From contig BEIG01000032.1 of NCBI GenBank assembly GCA_002898795.1, forward strand, positions 1-32,526: DNA of 32,526 nucleotides, given 5' to 3'. The number at the start of each line of letters is the position of its first letter. Positions within the stretch are counted from its first letter, which is position 1. The stretch is from a bacterium HR30. GTDB lineage: Bacteria; Desulfobacterota; Binatia; HRBIN30. Below, in pieces: positions 23,884 to 32,523 of the stretch. The position numbers were made by a program, and so were the translations under genes. Below the pieces are notes generated by a model, which had not been told where the DNA came from, did not search any database, and worked only from the letters and a program-made list of their open reading frames with translations.

Positions 23884-26325
23884 ATGAGCAAGACGATCAT
23901 AAGTTGGATTCTCGGGGTTCTGGCGGTCGGTGTTGCCGGGCTAACACCGGCGCCGGGGCTAGCGGCCACGCCTCAGGCCCATGGCGAAATGCACTTAGTG
24001 CTTCCGGACTTTACCACCGTGCATTTCCTGGGTTTCAGTGGCCATACCCTGCTTTCGCTTGGGTTGATCATTTGCGCTCTCGGCTTCCTGTTCGGACTGA
24101 TCATTTATCAGCAACTTCGAGGCTTACCCGTTCATCGCGCCATGCGCGACATCTCTGAGCTCATTTACGAAACATGCAAGACCTATCTGCTCACGCAGGG
24201 CAAGTTCATTCTGATCCTGGAATTCTTCATCGCGGTCATCATGGCGGTTTATTTCTACCGTGCTTTCGAGGGCGATGTGCTCAAGGTGCTAATCGTCCTG
24301 ATTTTCAGCCTCGTCGGCATCGCGGGCAGTTACGGGGTGGCGTGGTTCGGCATGCGGGTGAACAACTTTGCCAACTCTCGCGCCGCGTTTGCTGCTTTAA
24401 AGGGCAAGCCGTTCCCCACTTACGAGATTCCGCTCAAGGCGGGGATGAGTATCGGCATGGTGCTCATTTCCACCGAGCTGCTGATCATGCTCATTATCTT
24501 GCTGTACATTCCCGCGAGCTTTGCCGGCCCTTGCTTCATTGGCTTTGCCATTGGCGAATCGCTCGGCGCTTCGGCCCTTCGGATTGCTGGCGGAATTTTC
24601 ACCAAGATTGCCGATATTGGCTCAGACCTGATGAAGATTGTCTTCAACATCAAGGAGGACGATGCGCGAAACCCTGGCGTTATTGCCGACTGCACTGGAG
24701 ACAATGCTGGGGACTCCGTTGGGCCATCGGCTGATGGCTTCGAAACCTACGGTGTCACCGGTGTCGCCCTGATCACATTTGTTCTTCTCGTTCTCGGGCA
24801 GGATCCCCAACTGCAGGTCACTTTGCTCGTTTGGCTCTTTGCCATGCGCATCATGATGATCGTGGCCTCAGGCGCCTCGTACCTCCTCAACGAGGTGATT
24901 CAGAGAGCTCGCTATGGGAACGCAGATCACATGAACTTCGAGAAGCCTTTGACCTTTCTTGTCTGGCTCACCTCGATTGTCTCGATCACGCTGACGTACG
25001 TGGTTTCCTATGCGCTGATTGGCAATCTCGGCACTGGCAACTTATGGTGGCAACTCTCCACGATCATCAGTTGTGGCACGATTGCGGGGGCTTTGATCCC
25101 AGAGATCGTCAAAGTGTTTACCTCGACCGAGTCGGGGCACGTACGCGAGGTGGTCACCGCATCGCGAGAGGGCGGTGCCTCGCTGAATATCCTCAGCGGT
25201 CTCACCGCGGGTAATTACTCGTCCTACTGGATGGGAGTTGCCTTTATCGTGCTCATGGGCCTCGCCTGGATCGTGAGCGGAGGCGACCTGCATGCCGCCA
25301 TGCCTGCGGCCACTGCTGACATGACGGCACCCGTGTTTGCTTTTGGGCTCGTTGCCTTTGGGTTTCTGGGGATGGGACCCGTAACGATCGCTGTTGACAG
25401 CTATGGTCCCGTGACGGACAACGCCCAATCGGTCTACGAGCTTTCCGTCATCGAGAACATTCCGAACGTGCGGGAAGAGATTCAGAGAGAGTTCGGTTTT
25501 GTACCGGCGTTCGATCGTGCCAAGCAGTACTTGGAGGAGAACGACGGGGCCGGAAACACCTTCAAGGCCACGGCGAAGCCGGTGTTGATTGGGACTGCAG
25601 TCGTCGGGGCAACGACGATGATTTTCTCGATCGTGGTGGCGTTGACGAACGGCCTGCAACCGGAGCACCTGGGCAAGCTCTCATTACTCAATCCACCCTT
25701 CTTGCTCGGTCTCGTCGCCGGAGGGGCTATGATTTACTGGTTTACCGGCGCCACGACGCAAGCCGTGGTAACGGGTGCTTACCGTGCCGTGGAATTCATC
25801 AAGGCCAACATCCGATTGGAGGGCGTGGAGAAGGCATCGATTTCCGACTCCAAGCGGGTTGTGGAGATCTGCACGCAGTACGCACAGTCGGGAATGTTCA
25901 ATATTTTCTTGGCCGTGTTCTTCACCACTCTCGCCTTCGCCAGCTTGGATCCGTTTTTCTTCGTAGGTTACCTCGTTTCCATCGCACTGTTTGGCCTCTT
26001 CCAGGCAATTTTCATGGCTAACGCTGGCGGCGCCTGGGACAACGCGAAGAAAGTGGTGGAAACGGAGCTGAAGGAAAAAGGCTCCGAGCTTCACGCTGCA
26101 ACCGTGGTTGGCGACACTGTCGGCGACCCCTTCAAGGACACCTCCTCTGTGGCCATGAACCCGGTGATCAAGTTCACGACCCTGTTTGGCTTACTGGCGG
26201 TGGAGCTGGCCGTCACGCTGTCGTGGGGGTTGACGCGATTTCTGGCCCTGGCCTTCTTCGCCGCCGGCGTGACGTTTATTTACCGATCCTTCTACGGCAT
26301 GCGGATTAAAAGTGGCTCCGCGTAA
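23884..26325 (+). CDS. hppA: Membrane-bound (ion-translocating) inorganic pyrophosphatase, divergent type
   Basis: 813 residues from ATG 23884, with AGAGGG upstream. It couples hydrolysis of pyrophosphate to ion pumping across the inner membrane. About sixteen membrane spans; the first (IISWILGVLAVGVAGL...GLAA) could act as a signal. Active-site stretches are present but divergent: DARNPGVIADCTGDNAGDSVG (260-280) for the usual DPRNPAVIADNVGDNVGD, DNAQSVYELS and NAGGAWDNAKK. The first acidic motif reads DIGSDLMKIVF (244-254), not the usual D-x7-K-x-E. Lys561 in GNTFKAT occupies the position where K+-independent pumps have Lys. So a K+-independent H+ pump is likely. The protein is longer than typical (~660-760 residues). 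A hairpin follows downstream. Confidence 0.93.
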   Translation: MSKTIISWILGVLAVGVAGLTPAPGLAATPQAHGEMHLVLPDFTTVHFLGFSGHTLLSLGLIICALGFLFGLIIYQQLRGLPVHRAMRDISELIYETCKTYLLTQGKFILILEFFIAVIMAVYFYRAFEGDVLKVLIVLIFSLVGIAGSYGVAWFGMRVNNFANSRAAFAALKGKPFPTYEIPLKAGMSIGMVLISTELLIMLIILLYIPASFAGPCFIGFAIGESLGASALRIAGGIFTKIADIGSDLMKIVFNIKEDDARNPGVIADCTGDNAGDSVGPSADGFETYGVTGVALITFVLLVLGQDPQLQVTLLVWLFAMRIMMIVASGASYLLNEVIQRARYGNADHMNFEKPLTFLVWLTSIVSITLTYVVSYALIGNLGTGNLWWQLSTIISCGTIAGALIPEIVKVFTSTESGHVREVVTASREGGASLNILSGLTAGNYSSYWMGVAFIVLMGLAWIVSGGDLHAAMPAATADMTAPVFAFGLVAFGFLGMGPVTIAVDSYGPVTDNAQSVYELSVIENIPNVREEIQREFGFVPAFDRAKQYLEENDGAGNTFKATAKPVLIGTAVVGATTMIFSIVVALTNGLQPEHLGKLSLLNPPFLLGLVAGGAMIYWFTGATTQAVVTGAYRAVEFIKANIRLEGVEKASISDSKRVVEICTQYAQSGMFNIFLAVFFTTLAFASLDPFFFVGYLVSIALFGLFQAIFMANAGGAWDNAKKVVETELKEKGSELHAATVVGDTVGDPFKDTSSVAMNPVIKFTTLFGLLAVELAVTLSWGLTRFLALAFFAAGVTFIYRSFYGMRIKSGSA

Positions 26326-26400
26326 CAAGCACCGGGCGGTGCAAGTAGCGGCGCGGTGTGGCCGGGTAAGCCCCGGGGTATTCCTGCATCCTTCTGATGG

Positions 26401-26440
26401 CGGCTATGCCACCGGCCTCCCAAGGACGGTGGCATAGCCG
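26401..26440. terminator. Perfect 14-bp inverted repeat between convergent genes
   Basis: CGGCTATGCCACCG (26401-26414) and its exact reverse complement (26427-26440) enclose a 12-nt loop. The repeat lies between the 3' ends of the pyrophosphatase gene and the trehalose synthase gene, as expected of a bidirectional terminator. Neither side has a T-tract. A smaller GC-rich hairpin (GCACC/GGTGC) directly follows the pyrophosphatase stop. Confidence 0.6.
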
Positions 26441-26489
26441 GCGCGTGCCTGTAAATCGTGACCTCCGGCGGTAGCAACCATCCCTCGGC

Positions 26490-29400
26490 CTACCGAGCTT
26501 GCACCCCGTTTTCGACCAACTCCAACAGCCCACGGATCGGAATTGCCACGTGGTCCGGCCGGAAACGCAGTTCTTCCTCCAGGGCTAAAAGGCTTCTCTC
26601 GATCAAGCTAACCGTAAGCAACCGCTCGAGGTCTTGCTCATTGTCTGGTAGCAGTTTCGTATCTGCCATGGCCTGCAAGTACGCGCGGAGAAGCGACGAT
26701 CCAACCCAGCGTTCCCAAACGTGCCCCCAAGGTTCCAGCCTCGGTACATCCTCTGGCCGAAGCACCCCGCTACCCGCTGGGCCGTACAGGATGCGGTCGA
26801 CCGCAAATTCGAACGAACGCAACATCGTTGCCACATCGCGGAGCGGTGTCCGCTTGATCCGTGCCTCCAAAGGGGACCGTGTCGGGTCCCCAGCGAAGCC
26901 CACGATGTAAACGTCTTTGCCGGTATGCAGCACCCGGCCTAAGTGCAAATCTCCGTGGATACGGATCCGCATTCCTGCCGTGCGCTCGCCAACAGCTCGC
27001 TGTGCGATTTGCAAGAGCAATTCGCCACGTTCCAGCAAACGTGCTCCGTAGTGCCGTGTGGTCTCGGGGAGCTCGCTCATCTTCTCTTGCAGCGCGACGG
27101 CTACACGTCCCCACAAGTTCCGCAAGCCTTGATAGAGCGAGCGTTGATACAGACTCGTCAGCGGCTCTGGTGCAAAGTCTGGGTGTTCCCCGAGCGCCGC
27201 CAGGGCGCGATGCAGTTGGGCCATGCGGATACCAAGTAGCCGTGCTGTCTCCAGGTAGGCGCCGCAGACTTCGAACACGAACGCGGGCGGAGTTTGCCGC
27301 GCTAAGGCAAGAAAGCCTGCAGGCGGCACTTCTGGCGTCGTGGCACCGCGCTCGGCAAGCACCTGATCGAAGTACTGCTTCAAATGGTCCACCGTGTATG
27401 CCCAGAGATCGCTTTCATGAGGGATGTACTCGTGCATTGCCGCCAGGGTCAGTACATCGGTGTTGTTTCGACGGTACTCCAGAAACCCAGCCAGGGCTGG
27501 AACGCGCAAGCGCTCGGCGGTGTCCAACAACATTTGGCCAATTTCCACCTCGGGGTGAACCCCAGGAAACGGCTCTCGGTAGAGCTTGACCCTAACTTTT
27601 CCTCCAGCCACAAACCCCGGATTCCATTGGGGCACATGACTCGCCACGGGGAAAATCTGCGAGGCTTCTCCGGTCAGTTGGCGGAACACCCGTGTGTGCA
27701 CGGGGGAGAGCTGGCCTTGTTCGCCGCGAATTGGGCGCCGCCTGGCCAACACCTCCACGAGCGCCACGCCTGAGCCAACTTCCTCTCCGCACTCGACGAT
27801 TTCGCCCTCCAGCGTGGACCCGCGCTCCTCCCATTGCACTCGTGCCAGCACCTTGTCCGGAGGTGCCGCCGTTCCTTCTGGACCTCCGGCGACAAATCGT
27901 ACCACCAGCGTGTACCATTCCCGCTCCCCTGTCCCTCGCTCCACCCGCACCAACAGCAACACCAGAGGATTCTTCGCGTCCGCCAATTCTATGGCATCCT
28001 CGATCGTGGCCCGCAGAATCCGTTCTGTACGCCGTCGGAACCAAATCTGCCGCGGAAGGAAATCGGCAAGGGCGCGCTCGATTTGCTGGCGTGCCAGATC
28101 ACGGAAGGCCTGCGTCCACGATCCGCGCACGGCGAGCACCGGAACGACACGCCGCGTGAGCCCGATCTCCACTGGCCGTTCCTGTTTCTCCAAGGAAAAC
28201 CAGTAAAAGGAGTGTGGACCGAGGGTAATTCGGTACGGGCCGGCCTCGATTCGGGGAAATCGGGTGCGGCCAAACACTTCGATCAGATCGCGATCGCGAA
28301 ACTCCCCTAAACCGAGTTCGACGGACTGCACAAAGCGCGAGAGATTGGCCACAACGAGGATCTGCTCCTCTTGGTACTCACGAACGAACGCGAGCACCTT
28401 CCGGTTGTCTGCAGGGAGGAAGCGAATCGTGCCTCGCCCGAAAGCGCGGTAGCGTTTACGTAGCGCGATCAACCGCTTCATCCACCACAGCAAGGAATGG
28501 GGGTTGCTTTGTTGAGCTTCGACGTTGACGCTCTCGTAGTGGAACTCGGGATCGACGATCACCGGCAGGTAAAGGCGCTGCGGGTTGGCTCGCGAGAAGC
28601 CGGCATTACGGTCGGCGCTCCACTGCATGGGGGTACGAACGCCGTTGCGGTCCCCCAGAAAAATATTGTCCCCCATGCCGATCTCGTCGCCATAGTAAAT
28701 GACCGGCGTTCCCGGCAGCGAGAACAGCAAGGCGTTCATGAGTTCGATCCGACGGCGATCCTTTCCCAGCAGAGGTGCCAGACGCCGACGAATTCCCAAG
28801 TTGATCCGAGCCTGAGCATCGTGGGCGTAAACGCGGTACATGTAATCCCGTTCCTCGTCCGTCACCATTTCGAGCGTAAGCTCGTCGTGATTGCGCAGGA
28901 ACAGCGCCCACTGGCAGTTTTCCGGGATTTTCGGCGTTTGCTGCATGATGTCGATGATGGGGAAGCGATCCTCCATGTGCAGAGCCATGAACAGCCGCGG
29001 CATGATGGGGAAATGGAACGCCATGTGACACTCGTCACCGCGCCCGAAGTACGCCGCGGCATCCTCGGGCCACTGATTGGCCTCGGCAAGTAACATCCGG
29101 TCGCTGTACCGAGCATCGATATAGGCACGGAGCTCGCGCAAAAATTCGTGGGTTTCTGGAAGGTTTTCGCAAATGGTGCCTTCCCGTTCGAAGAGGTATG
29201 GCACCGCGTCGAGGCGCATGCCGTCCACCCCCAACCGCATCCAAAAATCCACGGTGCGCAGCACCGCGCGGCGCACCTCCGGGTTATCGAAGTTCAAGTC
29301 GGGCTGATGCGCATAAAAGCGGTGCCAGTAGTACGCCTTGGCCACCGGGTCCCAACTCCAGTTGGAAGGTTCGAAATCCTTGAAGATGATCCGGGCTTCC

Positions 29401-29819
29401 GGGTAACGTTCTGGCGTGTCGCTCCACACATAGAAGTTCCGGTACGCACTGCCCGGCGGCGACTTCCTGGCTCGCTGGAACCATGGGTGGCGATCGGACG
29501 TGTGGTTGATCACCAATTCGGTCACCACGCGGAGACCCCGTTGGTGCGCGGCCTTTAAGAAGGTCTTGAAATCCTGCAGGGTGCCGAAATCGGGGTGAAC
29601 GTTCTGATAGTCGGAGATGTCGTAGCCGTCGTCCCTCATCGGCGACGGATAAAAAGGAAGGAGCCAGAGAGCGGTGACACCAAGGTCCGCCAGGTAGTCC
29701 AAGCGTTGGATCAGGCCCCGAAAATCCCCGATGCCGTCGGCGTTGCTGTCCTGAAACGAACCGACGCGGAGTTCGTAGAGGATCGCGTCCTTGTACCACA
29801 ATGGGTCGCTTTGCAGCAT
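26490..29819 (-). CDS. treS: Trehalose synthase fused to a maltokinase-like domain (TreS-Mak)
   Basis: 1109 residues from ATG 29819. Residues 1-~550 are a GH13 trehalose synthase, which interconverts maltose and trehalose: DPLWYKDAILYELRVGSF, INHTSD, nucleophile Asp204 (MRLDAVPYLF), acid Glu246 (LLAEANQW), and His311-Asp312 (RNHDE). Residues ~570-1109 resemble maltokinase (Pep2/Mak), which phosphorylates maltose for the GlgE glycogen route. HGD (955-957, catalytic Asp957) and KRTPLRDVATMLRSFEFA are kept. However, the residue five after Asp957, normally Gln/Asn, is Arg962, and the DFE motif at 974-976 reads GFA. The N-cap RWFGGK also reads IWFRRR. Both predicted Mg2+ ligands are therefore missing and kinase activity is doubtful. 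Divergent from otsA. Confidence 0.93.
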   Translation of the reverse strand: MLQSDPLWYKDAILYELRVGSFQDSNADGIGDFRGLIQRLDYLADLGVTALWLLPFYPSPMRDDGYDISDYQNVHPDFGTLQDFKTFLKAAHQRGLRVVTELVINHTSDRHPWFQRARKSPPGSAYRNFYVWSDTPERYPEARIIFKDFEPSNWSWDPVAKAYYWHRFYAHQPDLNFDNPEVRRAVLRTVDFWMRLGVDGMRLDAVPYLFEREGTICENLPETHEFLRELRAYIDARYSDRMLLAEANQWPEDAAAYFGRGDECHMAFHFPIMPRLFMALHMEDRFPIIDIMQQTPKIPENCQWALFLRNHDELTLEMVTDEERDYMYRVYAHDAQARINLGIRRRLAPLLGKDRRRIELMNALLFSLPGTPVIYYGDEIGMGDNIFLGDRNGVRTPMQWSADRNAGFSRANPQRLYLPVIVDPEFHYESVNVEAQQSNPHSLLWWMKRLIALRKRYRAFGRGTIRFLPADNRKVLAFVREYQEEQILVVANLSRFVQSVELGLGEFRDRDLIEVFGRTRFPRIEAGPYRITLGPHSFYWFSLEKQERPVEIGLTRRVVPVLAVRGSWTQAFRDLARQQIERALADFLPRQIWFRRRTERILRATIEDAIELADAKNPLVLLLVRVERGTGEREWYTLVVRFVAGGPEGTAAPPDKVLARVQWEERGSTLEGEIVECGEEVGSGVALVEVLARRRPIRGEQGQLSPVHTRVFRQLTGEASQIFPVASHVPQWNPGFVAGGKVRVKLYREPFPGVHPEVEIGQMLLDTAERLRVPALAGFLEYRRNNTDVLTLAAMHEYIPHESDLWAYTVDHLKQYFDQVLAERGATTPEVPPAGFLALARQTPPAFVFEVCGAYLETARLLGIRMAQLHRALAALGEHPDFAPEPLTSLYQRSLYQGLRNLWGRVAVALQEKMSELPETTRHYGARLLERGELLLQIAQRAVGERTAGMRIRIHGDLHLGRVLHTGKDVYIVGFAGDPTRSPLEARIKRTPLRDVATMLRSFEFAVDRILYGPAGSGVLRPEDVPRLEPWGHVWERWVGSSLLRAYLQAMADTKLLPDNEQDLERLLTVSLIERSLLALEEELRFRPDHVAIPIRGLLELVENGVQAR

Positions 29820-29907
29820 GCGAGAAATTCGCTGGCAAAAGAGTTACGTTTGCGCAAGGTCCGGCAAACGGTTGCGCCCACGGATTAGCAGGCATAAGTT
29901 CTTCGCG

Positions 29908-31461
29908 ATGCGTGAGCTGCCGTTTTCCCCGGTCGACACGTTGGAGAGCACCGAGGAGTTCCCCCGCTTCTGGACGCGGGAAACGCTGCACCAGGTCGTC
30001 GAGCGGGTGCTCCAGGGGTACAAGCTCATCGTGGTCTCGAATCGCGAGCCTTACGTACACCGGCTGGAGGGCGGCCACGTAGTTTGTGAGCGGCCGGTGA
30101 GTGGCTTGGTCACCGCTTTAGAGCCGGTCATGCGCGCCAGCGGTGGCACTTGGATCGCCCACGGTAGCGGTAATGCCGACCGCGAGGTAGCAGACGCCGC
30201 TGGGCGAGTTCCCGTACCGCCCGAGGCGCCGAGCTACACCTTGCGCCGTGTGTGGCTCAGCAAGGAAGACGAGCAAGACTACTACTACGGTTTTGCCAAC
30301 CAGGCTCTTTGGCCTCTTTGTCATATCGTCTTCCAGCGTCCCGTCTTCCGTACCGAACACTGGAACGCTTATCGACGCGTCAACCGTCAGTTCGCCGAGA
30401 TCATTTTGGACGAGGTGCGCGACCTGGCCAGCATCGTACTCATCCAGGACTATCATTTTGCCCTCTTGCCGCGCATGTTACGGGAGGCGCAACCACGCTT
30501 GCTCATCGCGCAGTTCTGGCACATCCCTTGGCCGAACCCAGAGGCGTTTCGGATCTGCCCTTGGAGCGAAGAAATTCTCGATGGTCTCTTGGGCAACGAC
30601 CTCCTGGGTTTTCATATCCGCTACCACTGCCAGAACTTTCTCGAGACCATTGCCGCCACGGTAGAAGCTCGGGTCGACGAGGAACAGTCGTGCATTACCC
30701 GCCGCGGGCGGACGACATTTGTCCGTCCGTTTCCCATTAGCCTCGATATCGACGCGATTAGCGAAGAAGCACGATCGCCCGTGCTCGCGGAGCGAGCCGA
30801 GGCTTTGCGGCGCGAGCTTGGCCTTCATGGTCAACGCATTGTGTTAGGAGTGGACCGGATCGACTACACGAAAGGGATTCCCGAGCGACTGCGGGCGTTC
30901 GACCAGCTATTGCAAAGCCACCCTGAACACCGTGGTCAGGTGACTTTTGTCCAAATCGGCGCCCCGAGCCGCAGCCGCATCCCGACGTACAAGGCGCTCG
31001 CTGCCGAGCTCGACAGCTTGGTGGCCGACATCAACTGGAAGTACGCCACGGATCGCTGGACTCCGGTGATTTACCTCGACGTGGCGCATTCTCCCCAAGA
31101 GGTCTTGGCATTCTACCGCCTCGCAGACGTGTGCGTCGTCAGCGCCTTGCACGACGGCATGAACCTCGTGGCAAAGGAGTACGTGGCTGCCCGGCCGGAC
31201 TTGGATGGCGTGCTGGTTTTAAGTCGCTTCACCGGGGTGGCACGGGAACTCGAAGAGGCACTGCAGGTCAATCCTTACGCCGTGGACGACCTTGCCCACG
31301 CCCTGCATTTGGCACTCACCATGGATGCCAGCGAGCGCCGGGCGCGAATGGCCGCGTTACGCGACACGGTGGCACGAAACAGCATCTATCGGTGGGCCGG
31401 CAAGATTGTCAGCGCGATGGGCCGCATCGCCGCACGGCGAAGGTTCGAAGGAACGCTGTGA
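29908..31461 (+). CDS. otsA: Alpha,alpha-trehalose-phosphate synthase-like GT20 enzyme, OtsA
   Basis: 517 residues from ATG 29908; the frame is open from 29791 but the extension overlaps the treS start and is not family-like. GT20 enzymes make trehalose 6-phosphate from an NDP-glucose and glucose 6-phosphate. Key parts are SNREPYV (44-50), GGTWIAHGSG, YYYGFANQALWPLCH, QDYHFALLPRML (180-191), FWHIPWPNPE, VDRIDYTKGIPERL with Arg317/Lys322 as the phosphate contacts, and DGMNLVAKEYVA. The N-terminal 40 residues and the NREPYVH/AHGSG wording differ from E. coli OtsA (474 residues), marking a variant clade whose donor or acceptor could differ. The otsB start overlaps its stop. Only 88 bp separate it from treS, so a shared divergent promoter region is likely. 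Confidence 0.9.
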   Translation: MRELPFSPVDTLESTEEFPRFWTRETLHQVVERVLQGYKLIVVSNREPYVHRLEGGHVVCERPVSGLVTALEPVMRASGGTWIAHGSGNADREVADAAGRVPVPPEAPSYTLRRVWLSKEDEQDYYYGFANQALWPLCHIVFQRPVFRTEHWNAYRRVNRQFAEIILDEVRDLASIVLIQDYHFALLPRMLREAQPRLLIAQFWHIPWPNPEAFRICPWSEEILDGLLGNDLLGFHIRYHCQNFLETIAATVEARVDEEQSCITRRGRTTFVRPFPISLDIDAISEEARSPVLAERAEALRRELGLHGQRIVLGVDRIDYTKGIPERLRAFDQLLQSHPEHRGQVTFVQIGAPSRSRIPTYKALAAELDSLVADINWKYATDRWTPVIYLDVAHSPQEVLAFYRLADVCVVSALHDGMNLVAKEYVAARPDLDGVLVLSRFTGVARELEEALQVNPYAVDDLAHALHLALTMDASERRARMAALRDTVARNSIYRWAGKIVSAMGRIAARRRFEGTL

Positions 31462-32267
31462 CCGAGCCGCTTCAAGGGGAGGCGCGGAGGAAGCTTCTAG
31501 CCACGCTGGAGCAAGCGTTTAGCCTGTTTTGTTTTTTCGACTACGACGGAACACTTGCCGAAATCGCTTCGCGCCCAGAGCTCGCCAACCCGGTGCAAGG
31601 TACGCGGGAAGTTCTCCAAGCGTTGGTGGACCTCCCACGGGTACATGTGGCCATCGTTAGCGGACGGCGTGTAGACGAGGTGCGGAGGCTACTCGAAGTG
31701 CGCGGTGCTTATTACATCGGCGTACATGGTGCGGAACTACTCGGCCCGACCGGCGAGCGATCCACTGTGCCCGGCCTCGCCACGGTTGAGCCGTGGCTGG
31801 ACCACGTGCGGACACGGTTATCCGCCGACGTGCGCCAGCTCCAGGGAGTTTGGCTCGAGGACAAACAGATTGCCCTCGTTTGCCACACGCGCCTGGCCCC
31901 GGCTGCGGTGCGCCCCCAAGCTGAGCGAATCGTTTTGACACTATACGAGGAGCTTCAGCGCGCGGGCGCCCCGATTCAGTTGCTTCGCGGGAAATGTGTT
32001 TTCGAGTTCCGTCCCGCTGGTGTCGATAAAGGAAGTGCGGTGGTGCAGCTCTGGCAACGAACGGCCGCAGCGGCATTGCCCTTGTACGCTGGAGATGACG
32101 TCACTGACGAAGACGCTTTCCGTGCGCTGGAAACCTCGGGGGTTACGATCCGCGTGGGGTGCAACGTGTCCCCGACTGCCGCACGTTACTGCGTGGACAC
32201 ACCCAAGGACCTGCTGGCCTTTCTCCGGGAGCTGTTAAAGGCGAGGGGCAAGCGCGCCGCCTCGTGA
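31458..32267 (+). CDS. otsB: Trehalose-6-phosphate phosphatase, OtsB
   Basis: 269 residues from GTG 31458, which overlaps the otsA stop as GTGA and has AAGGAA just upstream; the frame is open from 31131 but only as a shadow of otsA. HAD-superfamily phosphatase: catalytic FFDYDGTLAEI with DYDGT at 28-32, IVSGR (motif II Ser and Arg), HGAELLGP, FEFRPAGVDKGSAV (Lys) and GDDVTDEDAF at 212-221 (acidic Mg2+ motif). It removes phosphate from trehalose 6-phosphate to free trehalose, completing the OtsAB pathway. Length (E. coli 266) and motifs are canonical, which supports trehalose as the product of the upstream synthase. Confidence 0.94.
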   Translation: MTEPLQGEARRKLLATLEQAFSLFCFFDYDGTLAEIASRPELANPVQGTREVLQALVDLPRVHVAIVSGRRVDEVRRLLEVRGAYYIGVHGAELLGPTGERSTVPGLATVEPWLDHVRTRLSADVRQLQGVWLEDKQIALVCHTRLAPAAVRPQAERIVLTLYEELQRAGAPIQLLRGKCVFEFRPAGVDKGSAVVQLWQRTAAAALPLYAGDDVTDEDAFRALETSGVTIRVGCNVSPTAARYCVDTPKDLLAFLRELLKARGKRAAS

Positions 32268-32316
32268 GGGAGCAACAATGAATTCTCGAAATCTTCAGGC
32301 TCGGCTTGCCTCACTG

Positions 32317-32523
32317 TTAGGGCAAGAGCATGGCTCGTGCGTACAAGGCAAGGCTCAGCGCCACAAATAAAGTAAGCAGGAGCTTGGTCATCGCGCGAAT
32401 CCATTGGAACGGCGTGACCGTCGGATCGACGTCCTTCAGGAGAAAAGCGAAGGCGACCACCGATTGGGCGCAACCAATGTGGGTCCAGCAACCACCCAAG
32501 GCGTAGCCGGCAATTTGCGCCAT
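32317..32523 (-). CDS. Small membrane protein, unrecognised; possibly the C-terminal part of a longer one
   Basis: 68 residues from an ATG at 32523, three bases from the right edge, so the true start may lie outside. The second half has a basic turn and one membrane span (MTKLLLTLFVALSLALYARAMLL); the first half (CWTHIGCAQSVVAFAFLL) is mildly hydrophobic. Codon use resembles the neighbours and the frame is not explained by another gene. It converges on otsB with 49 bp between stops. I recognise no family. Confidence 0.5.
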   Translation of the reverse strand: MAQIAGYALGGCWTHIGCAQSVVAFAFLLKDVDPTVTPFQWIRAMTKLLLTLFVALSLALYARAMLLP

